Assembly: GCA_014529385.2 (NCBI GenBank)
Contig: CM043969.1
Coordinates: 28,095,446 to 28,159,445 of the forward strand
DNA from: Adiantum capillus-veneris
Taxonomy: Eukaryota; Streptophyta; Polypodiopsida; Polypodiales; Pteridaceae
Direction: 5' to 3'
Length of the DNA: 64,000 nucleotides
Numbering within the stretch: the stretch's first letter is position 1; each line of letters begins with the position of its first letter. This document shows, piece by piece, positions 44,199-55,911 of the stretch. The position numbers and the translations under genes are program-made. The notes below the pieces were generated by a model. The model was not told the DNA's origin, ran no database searches, and saw only the letters and a program-made list of their open reading frames with translations.

Positions 44199-45349
44199 TT
44201 ATTGGCATTCGCCGTCGAGGTTTCCTATTTGTTGTTGATTTGGTCGGCAGATTTTCTTTGCAAGTAAAAGTTGTAACTCTACCGCTCTTTGTTTGATCGT
44301 CTTTCTTGCAAAAATCGCTTTGCCGCTATTGTCGATATGGCCGTAGTCGTCTCCTTGGAGAGAATTGTCTTGGTTGAATTGGCCATAGACTTTGTCTCTT
44401 TTGCTTGCCATTGGTAGCTTTGCTTTGCCGGTTTTTGTAGGTTTATTGCTACTTCTGTGGTTGTCAATGTTTTGTTGCTGATTGGCACCCACATAAATCG
44501 GTTTGCCGGTTTCCTATGTTGTGTGTGCCTGCCTTCCGATGTTGCTTGTACTGAAGGGAGTTCCTCTGGCTTCGGTTTCGGGATCCAAATGCGAGTCGCC
44601 TTTAAGTTGTTGCTGAGCAATTTCTTTGGGATCCATATCTGTTTGATTCCCTTGGTTGTTGGTTGAATTGTCTGCTTCTGTTGACTTCTTCTGTTGTATT
44701 GTTGTTTGTCTGCCATGTCACCTCTATCCTTCCGCACCCATTCTTGTCTTTCTCGTGTTGGTAACATTGATCTTTTCACTGCGGCTGGTGACTTTTTATG
44801 CTTGTAGTGAGCATGGTTGGCAATCCCCTGTTTGTTCTCCTTGTGCATAGTGTTGTTCTTTAGTGACACCCATTCTTTTGGTTCTTTCTTCAATGATTGT
44901 GTTGCTGCCATCTGGTTCTTCTAGGGTTGCTGAGCAAAGGCTACCACCTGTTGTTCTTGTGTATGATGAATCTTGACTGCATATGCATTCCAATCTATCT
45001 GCACATTGTACTCTTTTCGCCAAGGTTGTCCCAACAACATGGGGTGTTGTGTGCTTTTATTCTCAACCACATAAAACTTGTGTGGGTAAATATATTGATG
45101 CATTTGTACATGCAATATAGTCCATCCCAATGTTTTCAACGAATGTGATGTATTACTTTCCAGCACTTGTGGAGTAGGATGTAGTTGACCTTTGGGCTCG
45201 AGCTGCTTGTATAATTTGTAAGAGATTAGATTTGCTTGGGCTCCAGAATCAAGCAATGTCGTCGATTCAACTTGATTGCTACCCACTTTGACTGCAATTA
45301 TGGGCTCCACTGTGTCTTCATCAAAATTCGTTAGTCGAATGGCATTGAT
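44199..45349 (-). pseudogene. Element A second retropepsin-like domain with Trp/basic tail (PR2)
   Basis: The frame 44921-45310 has STTLLDSGAQANLISYKLY (catalytic Asp near 45248-45250) and the second retropepsin signature PMLLGQPWRKEYNVQIDW, better preserved than in element B. A frameshift leads to 44279-44911 with Trp/basic repeats QEWVRKD, QIWIPKK, RIWIPKP and FMWVPIS. Another shift leads to the end at 44199 with KTIKQRAVELQLLLAKK. The upstream integrase tail AKERIAKRR reads in the same frame into PR2 across a single TGA. This supports PR2 as a C-terminal extension of pol rather than a separate gene. Confidence 0.78.
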
Positions 45350-46559
45350 TCACAATGGTGATCCACATAGTTGTTGTTGTCGTAGAAGCCTTCTTTTTGC
45401 AATGCGTTCTTTTGCTTGTGCTTGGGCCTCGTCTCGTACCCTCTGTTTCTCCTTCATCCGTTGTTTTTCTTGATGGATTTGTTGAAGCATATCCTGTATT
45501 AGTGGCAAATGATATTTCTTTAATCGACATCCACTAATCCAATTTGACATTTCTTCCCCTGCTAATGTAGCAAGCTTGACACCTCCGCTTTGTGATAGGT
45601 CACTAATCACAAAGGGTCCCATCCCTTGCTTTTTAAGTTTCTTGGCATGTTGTTTCAAGGTATAAACAAGTACATAATCACCTGTTTTGAACTCTTTCGT
45701 GTGCACATGCTTGTCAAAAAACTCTTTTTGTCTTCTCTTTTTAGCATAGATCGAAGCTACAGCTCCCAAGCAAAGTTCATCTAAGTTTCTTGGCATGTTG
45801 TTTCAAGGTATAAACAAGTATATAATCACCTGTTTTGAACTCTTTCATGCGCACATGCTTGTCAAAAAACTCTTTTTGTCTTCTCTTTTTAGCATAGATT
45901 GAAGCTACAGCTCCCAAGCAAAGTTCATCTAGCTTTTCAAGATCATCTATTCTTGGAGAGAACTCATGCCCTGTCCATTCTAAGCGTTTCGCTACTTGTA
46001 GAGTTGGTATTAAAAACTCTATGGGTAATATAGCATTTAGGCCAAACACCATGTTGTACGGTGTCGTTCCTCTCGATGTTTTGTAAGCTACCCTGTATGC
46101 CCATAGTGTTGAGTGTAGCTGTTGATCCCAGTTTGTTCTTGACTCTGATACAATTTTGGTCAGAATCGTGCATAGTGTTTTGTTTGTGGCCTCAACTTGT
46201 CCATTTGCCTGTGGATGATATGGAGCAGATTTTCTATGGATGACCATGAATTCCTCTAGCAGATATTCAATGACTTCATTAAGAAAATGTGTTCCTCGAT
46301 CACTGACAATTTCTATTGGTAGTCCATATCGTACAAAGACATTCTCATACAAAAATTGTGCAGTGGTTCGTGCGTCTGCTTTTTGTGTTGCCTTGGCTTC
46401 CACCCATTTGGTGAGATAGTCCGTAGCCACAATGATATATTGGGTATGGGTGCAATATGCAGGGGGTGAAATAGGTCCCACAAAATCAATGCCCCATTTT
46501 GCAAATGCCCTTGCTCCCATCATTGGCCGTAGTGGCATCTCATCTCTCTTTATCGGCAC
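45350..46559 (-). pseudogene. Element A integrase core and C-terminal domain
   Basis: The frame 45777-46559 carries GIDFVGP (Asp25 of the frame), SDRGTHF (Asp87) and HPQANGQVEATN (Glu123). The D-D-E spacing is identical to element B, with 35 residues between Asp87 and Glu123. The C-terminal domain includes FKTGDYILVYTLKQHAKK. A 148-bp tandem duplication (45635-45782 and 45783-about 45930) repeats part of this domain and shifts the frame. The second copy continues to the Lys/Arg-rich tail AKERIAKRR. The catalytic residues are present, but the frame is broken. Confidence 0.9.
45635..45930. repeat. 148-bp tandem duplication in element A integrase
   Basis: The words AAGTTTCTTGGCATG start at 45635 and 45783. 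The units are nearly identical, so the event is recent compared with the element. 148 is not a multiple of three, hence the frameshift. Confidence 0.93.
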
Positions 46560-47061
46560 TTTGGTGCGCTGACATGCGTCACATCACTTTACAAATTCCT
46601 CAACATCCATATGCAATGTAGGCCACCATATTCCTACGGTTAAGACAATTTTTTCCGTCTTATCGCCTGAAAAATGGCCTCCACTTATTCCGCCATGTGC
46701 GTGTTCTAGAATCAGCAGGTATTCACTTTCACTTGCACAGATTCTAAGTTGATTGTCCTTCACTCGCTTATAGAGTTGGTTCCCAATTAAATTATAGTCG
46801 CGAGACTCTAGCTCTATAGCCTTTTTCCGTGCTCTTGTTATGTTTTTAGGAAACATACTTGTGGTTAAGAAATCAATGATATATTGACTCCATGCAGGTG
46901 CAATGTTTACCTGAAACAATGTCACGTGATCCACTGGTCGGTTGGCACTACATATAGTACAATTGTTAACATAAGCATGTGTGTCAGCATACAAAGTTGG
47001 CCAATAAACCCATAACTGTTTCAGTCTCTGGTGTGTTTTCATTGTTGAACAATGAATTGCA
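46560..47061 (-). pseudogene. Element A integrase zinc modules (end of first, whole second)
   Basis: The frame 46584-47042 begins MKTHQRLKQLWVYWP and CTIC, the end of H2C2 module 1, whose His pair is at 48992-49030 beyond Copia-2. It continues through a linker (YNLIGNQLYKRVKDNQLRIC) to module 2 with AHGGISGGHFS and CDACQRTK. A TGA, probably from CGA, sits just before CDACQ. The two modules share the pattern LYKR/LYHL, then DNQLRIC/DQILRLC, then EHAH/EEAH, then WWPT/YWPT, showing tandem duplication. Confidence 0.88.
47057..47061. repeat. Target-site duplication, left copy (Copia-2)
   Basis: TTGCA lies before the LTR and ATGCA at 48992-48996 after it, four of five bases. Removing Copia-2 restores the H-X6-H motif of the integrase. 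Confidence 0.8.
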
Positions 47062-47383
47062 TGTTGAGATGTCGAGCTCTACACCTTGAGCTGGCATCCA
47101 CTACGGGTCTTGGCCGCTTACGGCATTTACCCACTGGCGCGTTAGTTGACCGGCACGGAGGATCTCTGCCAGTGATTCTACAGCTGGACTACACTTATAG
47201 TGCCAGCCTAGTACACTTCTAGCGAGTTCACACTTAGTGACCTCATGTACATATGTGCTACTTTTCAGCTTTAGCACTAAGTCATTTTGTACTCTCTTTT
47301 CTGTGAAGAAGAAGAAGAAGCTTTCCATCTCTGTATGATTTTTGCTTGTCTTGTGTAGCTCTCTTGCATCCTCATTCTTTACA
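47062..47383 (+). repeat. Copia-2 5' LTR
   Basis: This 322-bp LTR closely matches the Copia-1 LTRs, starts TGTTGAGATGTC and is followed by TGGTATCAGAGC at 47384-47395. Confidence 0.95.
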
Positions 47384-47395
47384 TGGTATCAGAGC
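47384..47395 (+). other. Primer-binding site, initiator-Met tRNA (Copia-2)
   Basis: TGGTATCAGAGC directly follows the LTR. Confidence 0.93.
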
Positions 47396-47652
47396 CTGGT
47401 GCAGGCAAGAGAGGCTAATAGAGCAAGAGCATCACAATCCCTTCGTTCGCAATCCACTACCAGATCCCAAAGTTTCTGAACAGGTCTCCAAAGTGCAGTA
47501 TACAGAGATTTACTTTACCAGTACAGTGGTTGTATGTACGCTTGATTGTGGACACTCCTTAAGTGTAGAAAGAGTTACAGGTACCACGATAGCAGGTTCA
47601 GCAGATTTGCAGGTTTTTACAGATTGCAGCTATTTTGTCTTAGTGCTTCAAG

Positions 47653-48879
47653 ATGTCTGACGGTTTCAGTTAGATTGTTACTGAGAAGCTTGAGAAAAAT
47701 AACTACCTTGCATGGAAGTTCAGAATAACAAATTTCCTAAAAGGAAAAGGTTATTGGGACTATGTAGAAGGAGACAATGAAAAGGAACCAAAGATTCCCG
47801 AGGCAAATGCTACAGCAGAACAAAGGAAAGCTTTGAGGGACTGGCAACAAGGCCAGAGCAAAGTGATGTATTGGCTTTCTATGAGCATCACAGATGGCAT
47901 GATGGGCTATCTACAGGATGCTGAAACCCCCGCCATTGCATGGCGAAACTTAGGCAGAGTGTTCGAGGTGAACACCAAGGCCAGGAAGCTTCAACTAAAT
48001 TCGGAGCTAAATTAGGTTAAAAGGAACAACCTCTCAATCAATGATTATGCCTTGAAGATCAAGAGTATCATTGAGGCTCTTGGATCTATTAAAGTCTCAG
48101 TGGAAGACGATGACATTGTCCGTGCATGCTTGGATGGTCTAGGAGATGAGTATGTACATTTTAGGTCTTCCATGAATACACGAGACGACATCCCCGTGTT
48201 CCAAGATTTGATTTCTATGCTTATTCTTGAGGAGAAGAACCTTGACACATCTTCTTCTCATGGCAGAAATAATTCTGAACAGGCCTTCTATTCTAACTCC
48301 ACGAGAGGTAGAGGTAGAGGTCATGGTCGAGGCCCAAGGGGTTGCAGGGGCCAATTTCTGGAAGGCCAATCAAATCAAAACAATACAGGTGGCAGGGGAA
48401 ACCAGTCTCAAGGCAGGGGGAGTCAAAGAGGTCGTGGTGCAGCATCAAGCAGGCAGCAACATACTCCAGATAGCAGAGAATGTTGGACTTGTGGTGAAAG
48501 AGGTCACATGTCACGTGACTGTCCAAAGGGAAAACCAAGTGGAAAGAGAGAACAGGGCAACTATGCATCTACTAGCAGAGATGCAGATGACAGCAAAAAC
48601 GAGCGCATGTTTGTTATGCAGCATGTAATGAATACAATGACTGCAGAGAATTCCACCCAAGATGATGTTTGGTATGTGGATTCAGGTGCTTCTAATCACA
48701 TGACGTCTCGTGGAGAGTGGTTTAGAGATATGCGCAAACCAGATGTGTCAGGCTATGTGCAGACAGAAGATGACATAGCTCACCCCATTGCTCATGTAGG
48801 GGACATACCTCTAAATACGAAGAGTGGGAAATCAAAGTACTTAGCAGATGTACTTCATGTCCCAAACATTACAAAGATG
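47653..48879 (+). pseudogene. Copia-2 gag and protease start
   Basis: The ATG at 47653 reads MSDGFS, followed by an early TAG. The rest of gag is well preserved. An in-frame TAG near 48013 interrupts the capsid. The frame 48052-48966 then carries the RG-rich segment (RGRGRGHGRGPRGC), the zinc knuckle CWTCGERGHMSRDC in frame, and the protease WYVDSGASNHMT. It runs to HVPNITK, where the deletion begins; the residues after that come from inverted and LTR sequence. This copy shows the original frame lost in Copia-1. Confidence 0.87.
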
Positions 48880-48893
48880 AAGTACATCTGCTA
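48842..48893. repeat. 17-bp inverted repeat at the Copia-2 deletion junction
   Basis: TAGCAGATGTACTTCAT (48842-48858) is followed after 18 bases by its exact reverse complement (48877-48893). The left arm is native protease-region sequence, also present in Copia-1. The right arm is new and lies exactly between the breakpoint and the residual LTR. Confidence 0.95.
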
Positions 48894-48897
48894 CTCC

Positions 48898-48991
48898 TAC
48901 TCTCTTTTCTGTGAAGAAGAAGAAGAAGCTTTCCATCTCTGTGTGCTTTTTGCTTGTCTTGTGTAGCTCTCTTGCATCCTCATTCTTTACA
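48898..48991 (+). repeat. Copia-2 residual 3' LTR
   Basis: 94 bp corresponding to the end of the LTR, from TACTCTCTTTTCTGTG to TTCTTTACA. Confidence 0.92.
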
Positions 48992-49834
48992 ATGCACAAT
49001 CCTGAACATGTGCTTCTTCAAGATAACACTCAAACTCCTCCGGATTTATACACAATCGTAGAATTTGGTCCAAGCCTAGGTGATACAGTCGTCCTGCAAT
49101 CAACTGGAATTTTTTTGTTTGTCGAATTGTTTGTTGTTTGGATCTGTTTTCCTTGTCATCAAATCTACCTCCAAAGGAAAGAATGCTAACAATTTTTTGA
49201 GACCATTTGGGTATCATTTGAATATTGAAAAGATAAGCGTCAGGTATGTCATCATCTACTCCTTCAGGAGCTTCCCCGTTGTGTAGCCTTGAAAGATGAT
49301 CCACCCGTAAATGAGTTTTACCCTTTTTGACCACCACTGTGAAATCAAACTCTAGCAATATAATAAACCAGCGTACAATTCTCCCAGTATTGCATGGTTT
49401 ATTTACCAGACACAAAAGAGCTTGATGATCCGTGAAGAACACAAATTTGTTTGCGAGCAAATATTGCCGAAATTTCTTTACAACATAAATCATTCCTAAC
49501 CCCTCTCTTTCAGTGGTTGTGTAGTTCTTTTTTGCACTGTTTAACTGTCGGCTTGCATAAAAAACTGGGAAATCCATTGTTCCTTCTCCTGGTTGAGCTA
49601 GAATACTCCCAATTGCATATGCAGATGCATCAATGTGAACATGGAATATCTTTTCCCAATCTGGTGCTTTAAATACAGGTGCTGATACAAGTTTTCCTTC
49701 AGCTTTTGGAATGACGTTTCACACTCCTCAGTCCAGTCGAAACTGACTAACAAACGATACAGAGGTTGTGCAATGATTGCATGCATGTATATGAATCTTC
49801 GATAATATCCATAGTGTCCCATGAAGGATTGCAC
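48992..49834 (-). pseudogene. Element A RNase H and start of first H2C2 module
   Basis: On the minus strand, 49598-49834 has the RT connection (MQSFMGHYGYYRRFIYMHA). 48987-49577 has RNase H (FPVFYASRQLNSAKKNYTTT, TDHQALLCLVNK, HLRVDHLSRL), a linker (IAGRLYHLGLDQILRLC) and the His part of zinc module 1 (EEAHVQDCA, cut at the Copia-2 insertion). Across the insertion it reads EEAHVQDCAIHCS, giving H-X6-H as in element B. RNase H degrades the RNA strand during cDNA synthesis. Confidence 0.87.
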
Positions 49835-50690
49835 TAGTAGGCATGGGGAGGTCTACTATGACTTTGATTTTGTCTAGGTCAGTGGTTATGACATTTCTTG
49901 AGACAATGTGTCCTAAGATGCAGCCTTGCCTAACCATGAAGATGCATTTTTCCGGGTTAAGACAGATTCGATATGTTTTGCATTTCTCAAATACCTTTTG
50001 TAAATGGTCTATATGTTCCTCACGTAGAAGAGAGTGTACACAAAGATCATCCATATATATTTCCAAGAATATTCTCAGGTATTCTTTGAACGCATGCATC
50101 ATTAACCTTTGAAAGGTAGCTGGGGCATTAGTTAAGCCAAAAGGCATAACTCTATACGCATATATTCTCCATTCTGTGGCAAACACTGTTTTGTGTTGAT
50201 CCTGTATTGCAATTGCCAGTTGGTTATATCTTGAAAACCCATCTAGAAAAGAATAAGCCCGTTTCCTGGCCACCCTCTCAAGTACATGTTCTGTGATCGG
50301 CAAGGGATAATTATCCCTTATGGTGGCTACATTTACCTTTTTGAGGTTTACACACACTCACAACTTTCCATTCTTTTTGGGGACAACCACAATGGGTGAC
50401 ACCCAATCTATATGTTTGATTTCGTAGATGAATTCATCATCTATCAGCTTGTCAATCTCCTCTTTGATTCGTTGAGAAAATGTGTCATGATATGTATAAG
50501 GACGTTGTTTGTTGTTAGGTTTGGCATCTGATTTCAAAGGAATTGTATGTTGACATATCGATGGATCAACTCCCTTGAGGTCTTTGTAGGACCATGCAAA
50601 CACATCTTTATACTTCTTTAGAAGTTGTGTTAACTGTTCTTCTTCGTCAGGCTCTAAATCAGTTGCGATATAGACCGTCACTTGGTTCAA
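49728..50690 (-). pseudogene. Element A reverse transcriptase
   Basis: Frames 50358-50690 (DLKGVDPSICQHTIPLKSD, SPIVVVPKKNGKL) and 49728-50357 (NLKKVNVATIRDNYPLP, MPFGLTNAPATFQRLM) form a gypsy RT. The active site YMDD is intact at 50046-50057. A frameshift near 50357, within the KLRVCV motif, separates the two. A further break near 49830 leads to RNase H. Confidence 0.92.
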
Positions 50691-53095
50691 CGAGGTCTAT
50701 CCATTTTGCATTCTCCGGCCCATCATAAGATTCCTGGTTTACTCTTTCCCTGACTGGTGGTGTCATTATGATTTTTCTGTCCTGGATGGTGAACTTCCAA
50801 TAGTGTGATGGTACATTCATGTTTCCTTTTTCTGACTCCTTACCATCACTTTCTCCCTCAGTCGTCTATACCTCTCGTAAAGACCGTTTTAGTTCTTGGT
50901 ATTTCTTTTTTCGCTCCAACTTGGTCCACTCTAGGTCTTTTGTTGTTTCTTGTTTTGATTTTTGAGATTTTTTTGATTTTGTTTCTGTTTTAGCTTTCCA
51001 CACTTGTTTTATTTTCTCTTGCGTTCTTTTTTCGCTCCAACTTGGTCCACTCTAGGTCTTTTGTTGTTTCTTGTTTTGATTTTTTTGATTTTGTTTCTGT
51101 TTTAGCTTTCCACACTTGTTTTATTTCCTCTTGCGTTTTTTTCCTTCGAACTTTTGAGAATCTGCCTGATATTTGATCTTTTACACAATCCTCTTCTTTG
51201 ACAAGCATTAGATAGTGAGTTTTATCTTTTATCCTGTGCATCAGGTTCTCTCTTATTTTGTTTTCTGCTCGTTTTTTCCTATAGGGTTCCTGGCGTCTAG
51301 GGTGTTGATTGGAAAAATCATAAAACTTGATATTCTCTGTTTTCTCCCCACGCTCGCTTGAGTTTTCTGAACACTCATTATCTGCATCGTTATTTACCCC
51401 CAGATACTCAGAGGAGTTATAAAACTCTTCTTGTTCTGGTGGTTCTACAAACTCATCTCCTCATGGTATAATGCTTACCATGTAATAGGGTAGCACATCA
51501 TAGCCATCCTTATCGCAAAATTTTATCGTTGGGCTATCTGTAATGGTACAAACATCCACTGTTGCTAGTATGTGTTCCCATTCTAGAGGTTCCAAGGCAT
51601 CTTCAGGAAAACGTTCCGGAATATAATCCTTGTCCTCAATTGCTCTTTCTAAGATGCATTCCTCTCTTTTTAATCTCTCACAATGTGAAGCTCCGCACAT
51701 ACATAGATCTTTTTGTTGCCCTAACCATGCTGGGATCTCAGACCCTGCTAATGTAGCTGAATCAAACTTTTCCACTGGTGTCTGGTTCATATCTTTGTAA
51801 CTATGGTCCTGTAGGTGAATTTCGGTTGTAGTCTTGCCATGTCTGAGGTATATGTGGTCGTAACCCCAATCTTGGACCATCTTTAATTGTCGCATGAATG
51901 GTCTTCACAAGATGATCTCGTAATTGTTCTTTTTTTCGAAATCAACTATTGCAAATGTATGTTCATACTCGATTCCGCACGAGGTGACAATTACTTTTTC
52001 TAAGAGTCCTAGAGGCTTTTCCATGAACCCATTTGCAAGTTGCAATTTCATTCTGGTAGCTCTCAAAGCCGATTTTCCCCATTTTTTCCAGATTTCCTTG
52101 GTGGCGATAGCAATTCCTGCTCCACTATCAAGAACAGCTTTGGAAACTACTCCTTGGAATTCTACTGGTAGCGTGGTGTTTCCATCTTCTCCCTCACAAT
52201 ACTCTCCTACCTTGTTTAAAGGTACTGGCCTAGTGTTTAGTTGAGGCCTGTCCAATTCTCTGATCCCTTCTTGAAGTTTCGAGGTGGGGTCTTTCACTCC
52301 AAATTTTTCTAAGTATTTACCTACGGTGGTCCACATGTTTGGTCGTAACCTTAGGAGTTCGGCTAATGTGATTGTGCATGCCACCGGGGTGGACAATAAC
52401 TGAATCAACCCTTGTGAATCCATCACTCTGTTAAAAGAAATTCTTTGAGATGGGATTGCTCTCACCTCAGACTTGGCTTCATACTCTTCTAGGTAAGAGG
52501 GTAGAGTTTTTAGCGAGTCTGGTTGGCTGTGCCCCAAACTAATTGATCCCTAGTCTCCCCCTTGTGAATGCATATCAAAGTTCATTTGTGATCTTGCCTC
52601 AAATTCTTCAATAGGAGGTAAGATCTCATTTTTCTCTTTTCTCGTGCTATTCAGGTGGTAACTCGCCGTGTTAGCTTCGTTGGAATCACGGATTTGCTTC
52701 CACAGGTCATCTAGATCGTTACACTCCTTACCCATTTCTATCAATGCTTTCGGTTGGAACCCATCACTTGTCTCATCCGTTGTATTTGGCACTATGATAG
52801 GCTCTCTCCTAGACTCAAAGGCATTCGTGAGTCTCTCCTTCGTGTCTTCTTGTTTCTCCAAAGTTGGTTTTATAGGGGTTGGAGCTGGTACTTCATGCCA
52901 ACTTGCAAGTTTACCAAGCGGGTTTTCTATCAAGGATTGAGCTGTTTCAATCATCTTTCTACACATTTCCAACCTCTGTTTCTCTATTTTGGCATATGGA
53001 TAAGTCATCCATCTTTGCTCTTGGGTTTGGTTCTTTTTAAGTCTGGCTTCATAAGCTTTTAAAAGTGCATCTAACTGCTCATTTACCTTTTTTTC
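50691..53095 (-). pseudogene. Element A protease 1 and flanking linkers
   Basis: Frame 52550-53008 is the charged N-terminal part (MTYPYAKIEKQRLEMCRK; B: MTYPYPEIEKQRLEICKQ). Frame 51905-52537 holds NTRPVPLNKVGEYCEGEDGN and the protease KAVLDSGAGIAIATK (catalytic Asp near 52127-52129), ending at YEIIL. The next frame, 51461-51895, continues MRQLKMVQDWGYDHIYLRH and the acidic linker. The Lys-rich linker near 50900-51240 contains a tandem duplication of about 120 bp (50905-51024 and 51025-about 51135). Order and spacing match element B 25672-27918. Confidence 0.87.
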
Positions 53096-55911
53096 CTATA
53101 TTGATCCTCCTAATCTTTCACTTTTGGGTTCTGCTATTTCCTTGGGTGCTATGGTTGCCGCAGTATGTGAGCTTAGACTAGCTAGATCCTCTAACTGCTC
53201 TAATCTATCTTTTGTGTGTTTTAACTCCTCGGATAGAGCCGTTTGCTCTCGTTCTCTCCTGGCTTTCATAAGCGCCTTTCTAGCTTTCCAAGTGCTTCTA
53301 TGACCCTTCACTTCTGAACTTGGGGCATCGGTTTTTGGCTCTTCAATTATGGATTCATTCGTCATTCTTTGAGCTTGGGCTCGCGACTGTCTGAATAGGT
53401 ATGATTGTCTCGTTTTCTGACCCTCCACTGGAAGGAACTTCTTCTAGCATCTTCAAGGTAGTTTTTGCTCCTTTGCTCCGGTTCTTAGGGAAATCAAGAA
53501 TCAAATGAGTAACTCCACACTCGGTGCAATATGTGTTGACTCTAATGATTTCATCATGAGGAAAGTCTCTTAGCCAATGGTCTCCACCACACTTGTAGCA
53601 GGGTCCTTTAGGCTGTTGAGGTGCTCCTTGAGCTCCTCTTTGTTGGTATGCATGTCTCTACCCTCCCATGCCTCCGTTGGCTATGAACAACAATGTTCGT
53701 TCATCCAAGCTATATCTTCCTTCTCCTGCTGCTTGTCCAGTTGTTGGTGGTCCTGTACTTCCTATCATGCTCCATGGTTCTGGTGTTGAGGGTTCTTCCG
53801 GTGGATAATAGACAAGATTTGCAGCATATCCATTAGGATCTTCATAGTATGCATGCATAGACACCAAAGCCTTCTCTTCTGGTTCAGTTACTGTGGGTGT
53901 GTATCTTATGCCGACTGGTCATAATCCTGGTAGGGGTGGTTGCTGCCCAACACTGGTTGTGGTCTTTCTACACCTACAGGTCCTTCTAGGTTGCTTGCTT
54001 GATACCTAAGCATGAGTGGAATTTGAGGAGATGCTACCTGAGCTTGGGGAGCATACGGTCGTTCTCTCACATATCCCTTGTTATAATAGCATTCCTCCGT
54101 CCCATGGTTTGTCCATTTTTGTTCAATAATACACCACTTGGGCTGTTTAGCCTGTGGTTTGGCGTACAAGTTAATCTTTTTTAGCACTTCCTCTACAAGC
54201 TGCTCCTCGCTTACAGCTACTTCTCCTTTCGGTGTTGTCTTAGAAGACTTGCTTCCACTTTGTTGTGAGGATGAATCATTGTCGAGATCCTTGAATTCAC
54301 CCTCTTTGTAGACCGCACAATTGTCTATAAGGTAAAGAGCCTCCTTTGTTAACTCGTTTAACGTCGTGCTCCTCTTCATATGTAAGTCCTTCTGGAGATC
54401 TGCATTCCTTAGTCCTTGAATGAATATAAGCATAAGTCTGGACTAAGTTGGCAGTTCTTCCACAGGACAGAACTTAACATATCTTTTTAGTCGTAGGGCT
54501 GCCTTTCGCACAGATTCCTCGTCTTTCTGTTTGAATTTATGGATTTTTGAGACTGTATTATGAGCTATCCCCCTTTGTGAGAAGTCCTCGATAAACTCGT
54601 CAAACACCTCCTCCATAGACTCAAAGTCTCTTTGCTCCACAGAGTCAAACCAAGTAGCAGTGTCATCCTCTAGGGTTAGTCCAAACCCTGTGAATTGGGT
54701 AGGGAAGTCTAACACCTCTTCAGATCTAATTACACGCACAAAGGCTGCTACATGATCTCTAGGATCTCTATTTCCCGTGTATTTCTTGTTTACCCATTTT
54801 TGCACTTGAGAAAGTCTAATTCTACGATGGTCTACAAATCTCATCATTGGATCTCCTCATCCCAATCTATATACCTTCTCTGGCCTTCGGTAGTAGGTTG
54901 GTTCCTCTCTCAGTGGTGCTCCTAAGCCATAATTTCTGACGGTTCTTGCAAGAGATGGTTCATCTCTTCGAACTCATTCTATGGGTGGTCTTCCAGGCTC
55001 TGTTGACCCTTGAGTTTTTGGCTTACTCTCTCCTTGATACCGTGAATAGAGTGGTGGTTCTTGTAAATCCCTTAGCCCTCATGCTGCTTGATAACCATCT
55101 CAATTTCGGCCATGTTCTAATGTTGCACTTTGTCGAAGCCATGCCTGCAATGATGGCTGAGTTGTTGGTTGGTTTTGGTTGTTGAATGTCTGATGTCGGG
55201 TAGAATGTGAGGTTCCGTCATACTCTTTTGAAAATGGATTTGTTGGCTCTTGACACTTCTTCGAGGGCATATGTTGATGCTCCTAGAACTGTTGCCTTTT
55301 CTATTTCCTCTGGGAGAATACGTTTGTATTCTCGCCCGTACCTATCAACAAAAACGATATCCTTTCCCATAGCAATCTCATAAGAGAATAAGTAAAGAAC
55401 CTTGTCTTTGATTAATTCATTTGGGTAGGGTTCTTTGCAACGGAAGTAAGAGATTATTCCCTCGCTCTCATGCTTGTAAATTCCGACATTCTCATTATAG
55501 GTTGAGACCCTGGTTGTTTTCTTATCGTACATAAAAAGCGCTCCAGGTCGATCAATGTTTGGTGGCGGTTCTTGATTTTTTGAAACCATTTTCCCTTTTG
55601 CCACGTTATCTCCATATCTATTGTATTCCTCAGAGGGGGTTACTAACTATCAGATAGTGGTTCCCCTTTTCGTCTCGGAATCTATCTCCATCATCATAGA
55701 CTCGAATTATTTCTAGTCTCTGATCCGGTCTTTCTTCAATACAAATACACTTGCGTCCTTGATAGTCAGAATAAACTAGGGCTCCCCTCGAGTTTGTTCC
55801 TTCTAAGAAGATTACAGTGAACTTGGAATCATTCAAATGATTTAGGGAGGTGCTTCCTCCTAGCATTGGTCTGTCATAGATGAAACCTCCTGGCTGTTGA
55901 CTACCCATCAT
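53096..55911 (-). pseudogene. Element A gag with two altered zinc knuckles
   Basis: The start is the ATG at 55909-55911 (MMGSQQPGGF). Frames 55630-55911, 55218-55604, 54443-54847, 53906-54433, 53658-53867 and 53096-53428 make up gag. The capsid-like part has WFDSVEQRDF and LKRYVKFCPVEELP. Both knuckles have lost their last Cys: CYKCGGDHWLRDF (53562-53600) and CTECGVTHLILDF (53490-53528), where element B has DC in both. A 4-bp insertion near 55635 shifts the frame after SNP. Inactive copy. Confidence 0.86.

Larger units (their letters stand above)
47062..48991 (+). mobile_element. Copia-2, internally deleted copia of the Copia-1 family
   Basis: A full 5' LTR, primer site and gag-protease start are fused at 48893-48898 to the last 94 bp of the 3' LTR. 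The deletion removes integrase, RT, RNase H and most of the 3' LTR. It is flanked by near-matching 5-bp duplications. It sits between integrase zinc-module halves of element A. Confidence 0.93.
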
